Origin: Hyalangium ruber | Lineage (GTDB): Bacteria; Myxococcota; Myxococcia; Myxococcales; Myxococcaceae | DNA length: 64,000 nucleotides | Direction of reading: 5' to 3' | Assembly: GCF_034259325.1 (NCBI RefSeq) | Contig: NZ_JAXIVS010000005.1 | Coordinates: 186,001-250,000, forward strand | Part shown: in pieces, positions 55,794 to 63,874 of the stretch | Position numbering within the stretch: the stretch's first letter is position 1 | How the letters are laid out: the number at the start of each line of letters is the position of its first letter | Notes under the pieces: generated by a model | The model's database searches: none | The model's input: the letters and a program-made list of their open reading frames with translations, nothing else | Told to the model about the DNA's origin: nothing | Made by a program: the position numbers and the translations under genes

Positions 55794-55945
55794 CTCAGGA
55801 GAAGCGACTTCCCGCGACGCCTCCTCGCTGTCGCGGAGACGCACAGCTTCACCCGTGCAGCCGAGCGCTGCCGGCCTTCGCCATCAGCGCCTCAGCCACC
55901 TGCTTCGGAGACTTCTCGGTGCTAGCCGCGCCCGGCAATGGATCG
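55794..55945 (+). pseudogene. Probable remnant of a LysR-type regulator N-terminus
   Basis: One frame reads LLAVAETHSFTRAAERC (about 55821-55871), a very typical LysR helix 1-2 sequence. Right after it the match moves to the next frame, QRLSHLLRRLLGASR, which resembles the recognition-helix region (SRQIRRLEARLGA). The rest of the gene is missing. Lies in a 237-base region with no intact gene. Confidence 0.35.
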
Positions 55946-55965
55946 ATAGCCAGCGTCTATGCCAA

Positions 55966-56418
55966 CTACTCGGCGCGGACCCAGTGCTGGGTGCGCCCCA
56001 GCAGCGACATGCCGATGTAGCCGCGGACCTTCAGCTTCTTGCCCCCGTCCTCAACGGCGATCTTGCACTTGTACGTCTTGCCGTTGCTCGGATCGAGGAT
56101 CGTGCCACCCGACCACTCGTCGTCGTCCTTCTTGAGGTCGCGCATGATGACCATGCCGATGATGGGCTGGTTCTTCAGCGCCCCCTCACACTTGTCGCAG
56201 GTCGGGTTCTCAGGCGCGTTGGGGTCGGGGAAGATCTTCTCGATCTTCCCGTACAGCTTGCCGCCCTCCTCGTAGATGGCGATGACGGACTTCGGCTTCT
56301 TCGTCTCGTCATCGATGGTGGTCCAACGCCCCACCGCGCTCGGCGCCTGAGCCAGCGCACTCGTGGACACCAACAGGGTGGTCACCACGGCCAGTCCCAA
56401 CCAACGGCTTGCAGTCAT
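55966..56418 (-). CDS. Secreted DUF2147 protein
   Basis: 150 residues with signal peptide (..STSALAQAP). VGRWTTIDDETKKPKSVIAIYE, GKLYGKIEKIF and WSGGTILDPSNGKTYKCKI are characteristic of DUF2147, a small periplasmic beta-barrel family of unknown function. A CDKC pair may bind metal or form a disulfide. GGAGGA lies seven bases before the ATG. Confidence 0.88.
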   Translation of the reverse strand: MTASRWLGLAVVTTLLVSTSALAQAPSAVGRWTTIDDETKKPKSVIAIYEEGGKLYGKIEKIFPDPNAPENPTCDKCEGALKNQPIIGMVIMRDLKKDDDEWSGGTILDPSNGKTYKCKIAVEDGGKKLKVRGYIGMSLLGRTQHWVRAE

Positions 56419-56464
56419 TCTGGGCTCCTCCCGCGGCAAGGATGCACCAAACATGACGGCCGTG

Positions 56465-56499
56465 CATGGATTCGGCCAGGGATGCTGGCCGAATCCATG
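56465..56499. terminator. Perfect 15-bp inverted repeat with 5-base loop
   Basis: CATGGATTCGGCCAG and CTGGCCGAATCCATG around GGATG. It lies 25 bases after the stop of the minus-strand secreted-protein gene and upstream of the DUF2147 gene. Could end transcription, or act as an RNA hairpin in the shared leader. No U-tract follows. Confidence 0.5.
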
Positions 56500-56524
56500 T
56501 CCCTTCAACATTCAGGGTCCCGGA

Positions 56525-57097
56525 CTACCACCCGATCCGGATGATGATGGTGGTGCCGTTCGGGCAACGAATGATGATGGTGAGCCGGGGCTTGGCGGCC
56601 ATCACCCCCTCGGAGGAGGCAGGCTCGTTGTGCAGCTGGGCCTCCATCAGGGTCCGCTCGTAGGGAAGCGGACGGGGCACCTCCATGGACCACGTCTCCA
56701 GGGTGGCGGGCAGCTGGGCGACCACCTTGCCCGACCGGGAGACGAGGCTGACGGTGCCCTCATGGATGCCCTTCTGCGGAGCCGGGGCCTGGGTGTGGAG
56801 CCGGTAGAAGTCAGCCGGAATGCCGCTCTCAGGGGCATTCAGGTAGATGAAGCCCGCGTCCACGCCTCGGGGGAGCCGGGTGGCGGGAATCTGCTCGAAG
56901 CCCGCGATGCTGGAGCCCGCGAAGGTGATGCTGTCCGAGGAGGCGGTCACCGTCTGCTCGAGGTTGAGCTTCACGCCGGACTCGGCAGCGGCCTTGAACA
57001 ACGCCTCCCGGGTGTCGCACTCCGAAGCCACCGCGGGCTGGGCGACGAAGAGAACGGCCGCGATGAACGCAAACACCTTCAGGAATTGCTTCTTCAT
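56525..57097 (-). CDS. Secreted protein with duplicated TIIIR C-terminus, unknown
   Basis: 190 residues with signal peptide (..VAQPAVAS). A helical segment follows, then beta-rich sequence (TVSLVSRSGKVVAQL). The C-terminus is peculiar: LTIIIRCPNGTTIIIRIGW, two TIIIR strands ten residues apart joined by a turn CPNGT, a likely beta-hairpin at the extreme end. At DNA level ATGATGATGGTG repeats 30 bases apart (56541 and 56571). No family recognised. Confidence 0.65.
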   Translation of the reverse strand: MKKQFLKVFAFIAAVLFVAQPAVASECDTREALFKAAAESGVKLNLEQTVTASSDSITFAGSSIAGFEQIPATRLPRGVDAGFIYLNAPESGIPADFYRLHTQAPAPQKGIHEGTVSLVSRSGKVVAQLPATLETWSMEVPRPLPYERTLMEAQLHNEPASSEGVMAAKPRLTIIIRCPNGTTIIIRIGW

Positions 57098-57270
57098 GAG
57101 GACCTCAGGGGGTGTGTGGCGAGGAGACTTCCAGTCCGTCTGCATGGACCCAGCGGAGCCAGTTTTCGTGGCTCAACGGGCAATCACACGATGTGCAGAC
57201 AGCATGCCAAGACCCTGAAGCCCTGCTCTCCTTGGGAGGCGAGGCAGGCGGGGTTCACCCGCACGAAGAT

Positions 57271-57322
57271 TTGTAGCCTTTCACGTCACACGCGGGCCCT
57301 CGGTTGTAGCCTCCCATGTCAC
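57271..57322 (+). repeat. Two imperfect direct repeats upstream of doxX
   Basis: TTGTAGCCTttCAcGTCAC at 57271-57289 and TTGTAGCCTccCAtGTCAC at 57304-57322, 16 of 19 bases alike, 33 bases apart (about three helical turns), ending 26 bases before the doxX start. Good candidate for a dimer- or tandem-bound regulator. Confidence 0.45.
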
Positions 57323-57348
57323 TATTCAGCGGACTGAGGAGCCCTCCG

Positions 57349-57771
57349 ATGACCCTCTTCCACCTCGATACGCCGGACCGGCTCCTGGTGCGCATCGCCG
57401 CGGCGGCCATGATGGTCATCCACGGCGTGGCGCGTACCTACCTCGGCATCGTCAACGCCTTTGGGGGGTTCCTGGCCTCCCAAGGACTGCCTGCTGGGGA
57501 GGTGATCGCCTGGACCCTCACCGTCGTCGAGATCGCTGGCGGCCTCGCGCTCGCCGCGGGCCACTTCCGGAGACCGTTGGCGCTCTGGTTCGCCGTGGAG
57601 CTCGCCGTGGGGATAGCGCTGGTGCATCGCCACTCCGGCTGGTTCGTGGTCGGCGCTGGCACCGGCGGCATGGAGTTCAGCGTGCTCTTGATCGTGACCT
57701 TCCTCGCGGTGGCCTGGCGAGGTGCTCCAGCGCCCGGGAGTCCTCGCCTCTTCGGGCGAGACGTTAGATGA
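57349..57771 (+). CDS. DoxX-family membrane protein
   Basis: 140 residues with four hydrophobic helices. The DoxX pattern is visible as LLVRIAAAAMMVIHGVAR at the start, NAFGGFLASQGLPAG, and WTLTVVEIAGGLALAAGHF. The ATG has GAGGAG eight bases before it; an ATG 33 bases earlier lies inside the repeat site and was rejected. DoxX proteins act with thiol and oxidative-stress systems in some bacteria; the role here is not shown. Confidence 0.83.
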   Translation: MTLFHLDTPDRLLVRIAAAAMMVIHGVARTYLGIVNAFGGFLASQGLPAGEVIAWTLTVVEIAGGLALAAGHFRRPLALWFAVELAVGIALVHRHSGWFVVGAGTGGMEFSVLLIVTFLAVAWRGAPAPGSPRLFGRDVR

Positions 57772-57808
57772 TCCGTGTCCGCATTCTCTCCAGGACGCTC
57801 CAGCCCGT

Positions 57809-58285
57809 ATGTCGATCCGCCTGCGTATTCGTGGTGCTGCTTCCCTGTTCACCCTCTGGGCGCTGATGGTGGCCTGCGGCGGCGAAGCGCCGGTGGAAGA
57901 TCCCTCGCCCACGCCGCAGCCCGCTCCGCCTCAGCTCCCGGTCATCGAGCCCAAGCTGTCCGTCATCCAGGCCAAGATCTTCGACAAGGGGTGCGGCTTC
58001 AGCCAGTGCCACGGCACCGGCCAGAGTCTGGAGGCACTGGACCTCTCGACCGGCAAGTCCTACGCGGCGCTCATCAATACGCTCTCTCAGAACAGGGCGG
58101 CCCGGAGCGAGGGCCTGAAGCTGGTGGTCCCCGGCAAGCCCGAGGAGAGCTTCCTCGTCCAGAAGCTCCGCCTGCCGCTCGATGAAAAGTACGGCGTTGT
58201 GATGCCCCGAGGCACCGAGGGGGCCAAGCAGAACGAGCTCGACGCCATCGTCGAGTGGATCCGCCTCGGCGCCCTGAATGACTGA
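57809..58285 (+). CDS. Lipoprotein with cytochrome-like CH motif
   Basis: 158 residues. Lipobox LMVACGGEA, a Pro-rich spacer, then IFDKGCGFSQCHGTG, which resembles the haem site of the planctomycete-type cytochrome C domain but has C-x4-C-H instead of C-x2-C-H. LDLSTGKSYAALIN, VPGKPEESFLVQKL and the final MPRGTEGAKQNELDAIVEWI match the distal Met/helix region of that domain. Whether it binds haem is uncertain. Confidence 0.72.
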   Translation: MSIRLRIRGAASLFTLWALMVACGGEAPVEDPSPTPQPAPPQLPVIEPKLSVIQAKIFDKGCGFSQCHGTGQSLEALDLSTGKSYAALINTLSQNRAARSEGLKLVVPGKPEESFLVQKLRLPLDEKYGVVMPRGTEGAKQNELDAIVEWIRLGALND

Positions 58286-58318
58286 AGTCGGACTCACCCA
58301 CCCGATGCCCACGAAGGG

Positions 58319-59215
58319 ATGGAGATGCCCCGCGCCCTGGTCATTGGCGGAGTTTCGTTCGACACCCTGATTCGCCTCAACCGGTTCCCCGAGCCTCGCT
58401 CGCAGACCGTCTTCAGTCAGGGCTACCACGAGACGCTCGGCTCCACCGGGGCCGGCAAGGCGCTGAACCTCCGCAAGCTGGGCTTCGACGTCACCCTGCA
58501 TGCCCTGGTCGGCGCGGACACCTACGGCCAGCGCATCGAGGAGCGCCTTCGCCACGAGGGCATCGACTTCGTCCGGGACATCGATCCGCGCGGCACCGAG
58601 CGCCACGTCAACCTCATGGACTCCGACGGCGGGCGCATCTCCATCTACATGGCGCATGCGACGTTCGAGCCGGAGCTCGACCTGGACCGCATCAAAGCCC
58701 TCATCCCCACGCACGACTACGTGGTGCTCAACATCATCAACTACACACGCCGCGTGATCCACGCGGTGCGAAACGCGGGCAAGGAGCTCTGGTGCGACCT
58801 GCATGACTATGACGGCCGCAACCCGTACCACGCCGACTTCCTCGTGGCGGCCGACTGCATCTTCATGAGCTCCGATGCCATGCCCGAGCCCCGACCTTTC
58901 ATGGAGCACATGGTGCGCAGCGGAAAGAAGCTCGTGGTCTGCACCCACGGCCGGCACGGCTCCTCCGCGCTGACCTCGGACGGTCGCTGGATCGAGACCC
59001 CCATCGTGCCCGGCTACACCGTGCGAGACACCAACGGCGCGGGGGATGCCTTCTTCGCTGGCTTCCTCTTCGGTCACTCCCGGGGCCATCCGATCGAGCA
59101 GTGCCTGCGCCTGGCCAGCATCGTGGGCGCCCTGTGCGTCACCTCCGAGGAGCTGGCCTCCCCTACCCTCTCCCCGGAGTTGCTGGAGGCGGAGTACCGG
59201 CGCCACTTCGGGTGA
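58319..59215 (+). CDS. PfkB-family carbohydrate kinase
   Basis: 298 residues. Ribokinase fold: GGVSFDTLIRLNRFPEP near the start, GSTGAGKALNLRKLGFD for the substrate Gly-Gly-like motif (here Gly-Ala-Gly), and DTNGAGDAFFAGF near residue 240, with the catalytic Asp of PfkB signature 2. It phosphorylates a sugar or nucleoside; which one cannot be told. A further ATG six bases downstream is equally plausible. Stop lies one base from the convergent methyltransferase stop. Confidence 0.88.
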   Translation: MEMPRALVIGGVSFDTLIRLNRFPEPRSQTVFSQGYHETLGSTGAGKALNLRKLGFDVTLHALVGADTYGQRIEERLRHEGIDFVRDIDPRGTERHVNLMDSDGGRISIYMAHATFEPELDLDRIKALIPTHDYVVLNIINYTRRVIHAVRNAGKELWCDLHDYDGRNPYHADFLVAADCIFMSSDAMPEPRPFMEHMVRSGKKLVVCTHGRHGSSALTSDGRWIETPIVPGYTVRDTNGAGDAFFAGFLFGHSRGHPIEQCLRLASIVGALCVTSEELASPTLSPELLEAEYRRHFG

Positions 59216-59216
59216 C

Positions 59217-60014
59217 TCACTCCACCATCGCGCTCACCTCTTCGGTGAACGCGTGCTCGTCCTCCGCGTGCAGCACCAGCGGCGGCAGCACCGTCAGGTC
59301 CGCCCGTCCCCCCTTCACCGCGTGTAGCAGCACCAGCTTCGCCGGGCGGTCGGCTCGCGGATGCACCATGCGCATGGTCCTCGGCTCCAGCCGGTGCTCT
59401 CGCAGCACCGCCGCCAGCTCCGCGAACCGCGCCGACGGGTACACCACGCACAGCCCCCCGCGCTGCGCCAGCAGGTGTCGGGCCGCTCGCACCACATCCG
59501 GCAGCGAGCACGCCACCTCGTGCCGCGCGATGGCCTTCTCCACCGTCAGGCTGCTGCGCCCCGTGGCACACGCCCGATACGGAGGGTTGCACAGCACGTG
59601 GCTGAAGCTCCCCGCCGCGAAGAACTGCTCCACCTGCCGCAGATCCCCCTGCACCAGCGTGACCTGCTGCTCACACCGGTTGAGGTACACGTTGCGCTCG
59701 GCCAGCGAGTACAGCCGCGGCTGCAGCTCCAGCGCCGTGATGTCCTTGCGCCCCAGCCGCTTCGCCAGGATGAGCGGGATGATGCCGCTGCCCGTCCCCA
59801 GATCGATCAACCGCCCCCGGTGCGCGCCCGCCTCGAAGACCGCGAAGTGCGCCAGCAGGATGGGATCCAACGTGAAGCGGTAGCCCGTCCGCCGCTGGAG
59901 CACCTGCACCTCGCCCCCACAGATGGAGTCGAGCGTCTCCCCCAGCCCCGCGTGCAGCGCGAGCCGCACGCTCTGGGGCCACTCCAACACGGATCGCGCC
60001 GACGGGAGCCTCAC
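59217..60014 (-). CDS. TrmN6-like tRNA1(Val) adenine-N6-methyltransferase
   Basis: 265 residues. YRFTLDPILLAHFA is the N-terminal signature, LIDLGTGSGIIPLIL the SAM-binding loop, and VLCNPPYRA the NPPY catalytic motif of N6-adenine methyltransferases. This matches the TrmN6/YfiC group that modifies A37 of tRNA1(Val), although related enzymes methylate other nucleic acids. Nine bases separate it from the upstream DUF1015 gene on the same strand, so it is likely co-transcribed. Confidence 0.82.
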   Translation of the reverse strand: MRLPSARSVLEWPQSVRLALHAGLGETLDSICGGEVQVLQRRTGYRFTLDPILLAHFAVFEAGAHRGRLIDLGTGSGIIPLILAKRLGRKDITALELQPRLYSLAERNVYLNRCEQQVTLVQGDLRQVEQFFAAGSFSHVLCNPPYRACATGRSSLTVEKAIARHEVACSLPDVVRAARHLLAQRGGLCVVYPSARFAELAAVLREHRLEPRTMRMVHPRADRPAKLVLLHAVKGGRADLTVLPPLVLHAEDEHAFTEEVSAMVE

Positions 60015-60023
60015 CTGTAAAAA

Positions 60024-61163
60024 CTATGCCTGGGGGTCCAGGAACAGGAGGCCCGCTGGAGGAAGGGGCTCGACCCGCAGCGTCCACGGCGGGAGCGTGG
60101 CGGCTGCCTCCATCACCGCTCTCACCTCCCAGACCGGCGGAGGGTTCAGGGCGAAGCCCGCCTGGAAGATCCCCGACTGGACGCCCTGCACCAGCGACTC
60201 CAGCTCCCGCACCGGGAAGACATGCGGGTGCGCGGGCGCCTCGGGATCCTTGATGCCCAGCACCGTGCGCAGCACCAGCGAGTTGAGCAGCGCCAGGTCC
60301 AGGCTGCGCAGGGTCGGGTTGCGCGGCGCTCCCTTCAGGTGCGCCAGGTCCAACCCCTGCCGGAACCGGAGGATCTTCCCCCGCCCCTCGGGCAACACGA
60401 GCAGCACCGCGTGCTGCCCGCTGATGAGCGTGGCCAGACGCTCGCGCGCGGCGGCCAGCCCCCGAGGCGTCGTCAGCGGCTCGTCCAGCTCATAGGTCCG
60501 CGCGTACGCGTTGACCAACGTGAGGAACGTCTCCTCCTTGAAGGTCTCCACCCCCTTGAGGGCCCGGTGGATGGGCTCGAGCTGCAGCCCCGGGTCCGAC
60601 AAGGGCACGACCGCCGCCAGCGTCGGGTGCTGCTCATCCAACGCCGCCAGGGGGCGCATGGGCGCCTCATCCAGCACGGACTGGATGCGCTTGGACACCG
60701 CCGAAGGCTCGATGCGGCGCAGCACCACCCGCGCCCCATCGAAGGCCCCCTGCCACACCACGCCGCCGCGCTCGGCGGCCTCGGCCAGCAGGGTGCGCAG
60801 CACGCCGTGGTCATCCGCGGCCAGGGTGATCGCCGGCTCGGCGCACCACGAGCGCGGCCGATACGGGTCATGTTCGAGTGGCGCCGCCGCGTCCGGCCTC
60901 AGCGAGCACAGGAGGAAGCGGACCGGGGGCCCGCTGAGCCTCCCTGCCGGGCCGTGGAGCTCCACGACGTACAGGGCAGGCCGGGGATCCCGGAGGACGG
61001 CGCCCGAGGCGCGCCACCGCTCCAACTCCGCGTCCGGGTTGGGCGCCTCCAGCAGAGGCCGGATATGCGAGGGCTGAGGGACGCCTCGAGCCCCGGGGCG
61101 GTCCGTTTCAAGCTGGGAGCCCAGGGTCGAGAGGAGAGCAGGGAAAGGAAGGACTCGCGCCAT
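60024..61163 (-). CDS. DUF1015 family protein
   Basis: 379 residues. The conserved C-terminal end ALNPPPVWEVRAVMEAAATLPPWT corresponds to the DUF1015 block (LNPT..E-V...A..G..MPpKST), and LLVLPEGRGKILRFRQG, a LR-x-LDLALLNSLVL stretch and YELDEPLTTP-like sequences also match. It is slightly shorter than usual (about 400-430). Function unknown. Upstream of the TrmN6-like gene in a probable two-gene unit. Confidence 0.75.
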   Translation of the reverse strand: MARVLPFPALLSTLGSQLETDRPGARGVPQPSHIRPLLEAPNPDAELERWRASGAVLRDPRPALYVVELHGPAGRLSGPPVRFLLCSLRPDAAAPLEHDPYRPRSWCAEPAITLAADDHGVLRTLLAEAAERGGVVWQGAFDGARVVLRRIEPSAVSKRIQSVLDEAPMRPLAALDEQHPTLAAVVPLSDPGLQLEPIHRALKGVETFKEETFLTLVNAYARTYELDEPLTTPRGLAAARERLATLISGQHAVLLVLPEGRGKILRFRQGLDLAHLKGAPRNPTLRSLDLALLNSLVLRTVLGIKDPEAPAHPHVFPVRELESLVQGVQSGIFQAGFALNPPPVWEVRAVMEAAATLPPWTLRVEPLPPAGLLFLDPQA

Positions 61164-61230
61164 GCAGGGAGAAGGTGGGGTCGCCTCCTTGTCCCTGCCA
61201 TGACGCCCGCTCGTCCGCTCTCCAGGCGGC

Positions 61231-62448
61231 CTACCACCAGACGTTCTTATAGGGTTTTCGTTTGGAGGAGCTGGACGAGATGGCGGTGCGATCCACGCTC
61301 TCCTCCCAGAGCAGGCTCACGGTGGTGATGGCGCCCGCCGAGCCGAGGAAGGACAGCACGTACGGGGTGGGCTCATCGAAGCCTCCCAGCACCAGCCCGG
61401 AGAGGAGCAGCACGATGGCCCCGACCCCTCCTCCGAAGATGTTCGCTCGGAGGATCTGCCCGGACGTCGGGTTGTAGCGCATGGTCGCGATGGCCAGCAC
61501 GCCCGCGCCGACACCGGGGGCGATCAGGAGCGTGTCCGCCCAGGTCTTCCCGGCGATCTTCGTCCCCGAGGAGTGGATGATGGCCAGCAGCAACGCGCTG
61601 TAGGCCAGGCCCCACGCGGCCCCCGAGGACACGAGCAAGCCGTGGTTGAGCGGCAACTGTCCGCCACCGATGGTGGCGGTGAGCCACGCGCCCAGCTCCG
61701 CGCCGACGAAGGAGGACCACGCCAGCACATCCCGGTTGTCCGCGAGCAGATCCATGAAGCCGCCCATGAACATGCCGCCGACGAGGGAGTTGGCGATGCC
61801 GAAGTAGCCCAGGGGCTTGTCCACCCAGTTGTTGAACTGCCACCACGAGGAGGCGCCGAAGCCCAGGCCCGCGCCGATGAGCGTGCCGGCGAGCATCGCC
61901 TCGCGCGAGCCCCGATCGAAGCTGAAGTCCTGCGCGAAGCCCTGGGTGAAGAGGCCTCCCATGGCCCCCAGGACCGCGTGGTGGAGCACGAAGGTAAAGC
62001 TGCCCGGGCCGGACAGGAACGGACCCTGGCGAGGACGGCCATCCAGCAGCACGCCTCCCGCCTCGGGCTGCGGCGGAGGCAGAGCCTCGTTGGGAACGCC
62101 GTTCTCCGTCAGCGGCGCCTGGGGCTCGGTGCGCAGCGAGTTGGGATCAGGCGGCGCCACGGGGGCGTCCGAGGGCACCCCGGGAGGAGGCGTCACGGGC
62201 TGCTGCGGATCGGTCGCCGCGGGGAACGACGTGGTCGGCTGCTGGGTGCCCTGGCTCGTGGCGGGGGCCGCTCCGTTCGGGTCTGCCGGCGAGGGCGAAG
62301 GCGGCGTCGCCTGGGGATCCGTGGGCGGGTAGAACACCTGGGAGGGAGGAGGAGACGGTTGAGGGCCCTGCTGAGCCCGCCCCACTCCCGGAAGGACCAG
62401 CGCGACGATGGTGATGGTGAGACAACTCCAGGTTCTCAGGTGTGACAC
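61231..62448 (-). CDS. Secreted/proline-rich multi-pass membrane protein, unknown
   Basis: 405 residues from a GTG with GAGGAG seven bases upstream (a clean ribosome-binding site that settles the start over longer options). Signal sequence ends ..GVGRAQQ. A Pro/Ser/Thr/Gln-rich linker of about 110 residues is followed by about nine hydrophobic segments rich in Gly (LGAMGGLFTQGFA, AMLAGTLIGAGLGFGASSWW). No family recognised. Possibly an outer- or inner-membrane protein with glycine-zipper packing. Confidence 0.65.
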   Translation of the reverse strand: MSHLRTWSCLTITIVALVLPGVGRAQQGPQPSPPPSQVFYPPTDPQATPPSPSPADPNGAAPATSQGTQQPTTSFPAATDPQQPVTPPPGVPSDAPVAPPDPNSLRTEPQAPLTENGVPNEALPPPQPEAGGVLLDGRPRQGPFLSGPGSFTFVLHHAVLGAMGGLFTQGFAQDFSFDRGSREAMLAGTLIGAGLGFGASSWWQFNNWVDKPLGYFGIANSLVGGMFMGGFMDLLADNRDVLAWSSFVGAELGAWLTATIGGGQLPLNHGLLVSSGAAWGLAYSALLLAIIHSSGTKIAGKTWADTLLIAPGVGAGVLAIATMRYNPTSGQILRANIFGGGVGAIVLLLSGLVLGGFDEPTPYVLSFLGSAGAITTVSLLWEESVDRTAISSSSSKRKPYKNVWW

Positions 62449-62534
62449 GCAAGCACTCCTCAAGCTCCGGCCTCTTGCCGCGCAGCAGAGCGCAACCGAG
62501 GCGGGCATGCACCGGTTTTTCACATCCCCCCGTA

Positions 62535-63740
62535 TCAGGACCGCAGTTCGACGAGATCCACGAAGATGATCTCCTCCGCGCGCGAGCGGATGCGCTCCAG
62601 CATCTCGTCCGGGGGCCGCGAGTCGAGCTGGATCTTGCAGCACGCCGCATGCGCCCCCTCGAAGATGGTGTTCTCGATCTCCTGGGCGTTGATGCCCGCC
62701 TGGCGCACGGCGTCCAGCACGTTGGCCAGCACGCCCACCCGATCGTGGTGCCGGACGATGAGCTGGTAGCGTGCCGGCGTGCGCTCCGCGACGTTCACGC
62801 AGTTGGGCACCACGCCCTCGTTGAGGAACTGATCGACGATGCGCACCGTCTCGCGCGCGATGGCGTCCTGCGCCTGCTCCGTCGAGGCGCCGATGTGGTG
62901 CGTGGCGTAGACATGGGGCAGCTTGCCCAGCTCGCTCTGGAAGGTGGCCTCGCCGCCCTTGGGCTCATCCGGCAGCACGTCCGTGGCCACGAAGAGGCGC
63001 CCTCGGCGGGCCTCCTCCAGCAGCGCCTCGGTGTCCACCACGTCCGCGCGGCTGGTGTTGATGAAGGTGGCCCCATCCGGCAGCGCCGCCAGCACCTGCC
63101 GCGACACCAGCCCCTTCGTGTCCGCGGTGGCCGGCACGTGTACGGTGAGCACCTCGCACTGCCGCGCCAGGGCCAGCAGGCTCTCGGCCCGCTCGATGCC
63201 CAGCGCCTTGGCCCGCTCGGGGGTGAAGGAGCGCGAGTAGCCCACCACCTTCATGCCGAAGGCCTGCGCCCGCTCGGCCACCGCCACGCCGATGGCGCCC
63301 AGGCCAACGATTCCCAGCGTGCGCCCGTAGAGGCCCTTCGCCTGCGAGAAGCGCTTCTTGTTCCACACGCCCTGGCGCAGCGCCGCCACGTTGTCCGGAA
63401 TGTGGCGATCCACCGACAGCATCAGCCCGAACGTCAGCTCCGCCACCGCGATGGCGTTCTGCCCCGGGCAGTTGGCCACGAAGACGCCCCGGGCGCTGGC
63501 GGCCTTCACGTCGATGGTGTTCACCCCGGCGCCCGCGCGGACCACCAGGGACAGGCCCGTGGCCACCTCGAACACCTTCGCGGACACCTCGGTGCTGCGC
63601 ACCACGAGGATGGAGGCCTCCTTCGCCGCCTCCGCCAGCGCGTCTCCCTTGAGGCCCGGCCGGAAGTCCACGGACAGCCCCAGCCCTCGGAGCGAATCGA
63701 GGTGGTGCTTGGGGAACTCGTCAGCGACCAGGATGCGCAT
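62535..63740 (-). CDS. serA: D-3-phosphoglycerate dehydrogenase
   Basis: 401 residues. N-terminal substrate-binding half, then NAD-binding GIVGLGAIGVAVAERA near residue 145. The catalytic Arg lies in FINTSRADVVD, the Glu in LPDEPKGGE and the His in THHIGASTEQAQ. The C-terminal 80 residues (YQLIVRHHDRVGVLANVLD..) form an ACT domain, the usual site of serine feedback. It oxidises 3-phosphoglycerate in serine synthesis. Divergent from the photolyase gene. Confidence 0.93.
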   Translation of the reverse strand: MRILVADEFPKHHLDSLRGLGLSVDFRPGLKGDALAEAAKEASILVVRSTEVSAKVFEVATGLSLVVRAGAGVNTIDVKAASARGVFVANCPGQNAIAVAELTFGLMLSVDRHIPDNVAALRQGVWNKKRFSQAKGLYGRTLGIVGLGAIGVAVAERAQAFGMKVVGYSRSFTPERAKALGIERAESLLALARQCEVLTVHVPATADTKGLVSRQVLAALPDGATFINTSRADVVDTEALLEEARRGRLFVATDVLPDEPKGGEATFQSELGKLPHVYATHHIGASTEQAQDAIARETVRIVDQFLNEGVVPNCVNVAERTPARYQLIVRHHDRVGVLANVLDAVRQAGINAQEIENTIFEGAHAACCKIQLDSRPPDEMLERIRSRAEEIIFVDLVELRS

Positions 63741-63874
63741 GGGGGTAGCCCTCCGGTAGGAATCGTGGGCAACCTAGCCCACTCGCCGGGTTGTCCAGCC
63801 CGGAATTCAGGCCCCATGCGGCGCATGCGTTCAGCGCGCGACGCCCAGGGCCCTCGCGCATCCTCGAGGCCACC

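Noticed and set aside
55966-56582. Possible toxin-antitoxin pair formed by the DUF2147 gene and the neighbouring secreted gene
   Set aside because: Both encode secreted proteins with signal peptides and are 106 bases apart; no antitoxin features.
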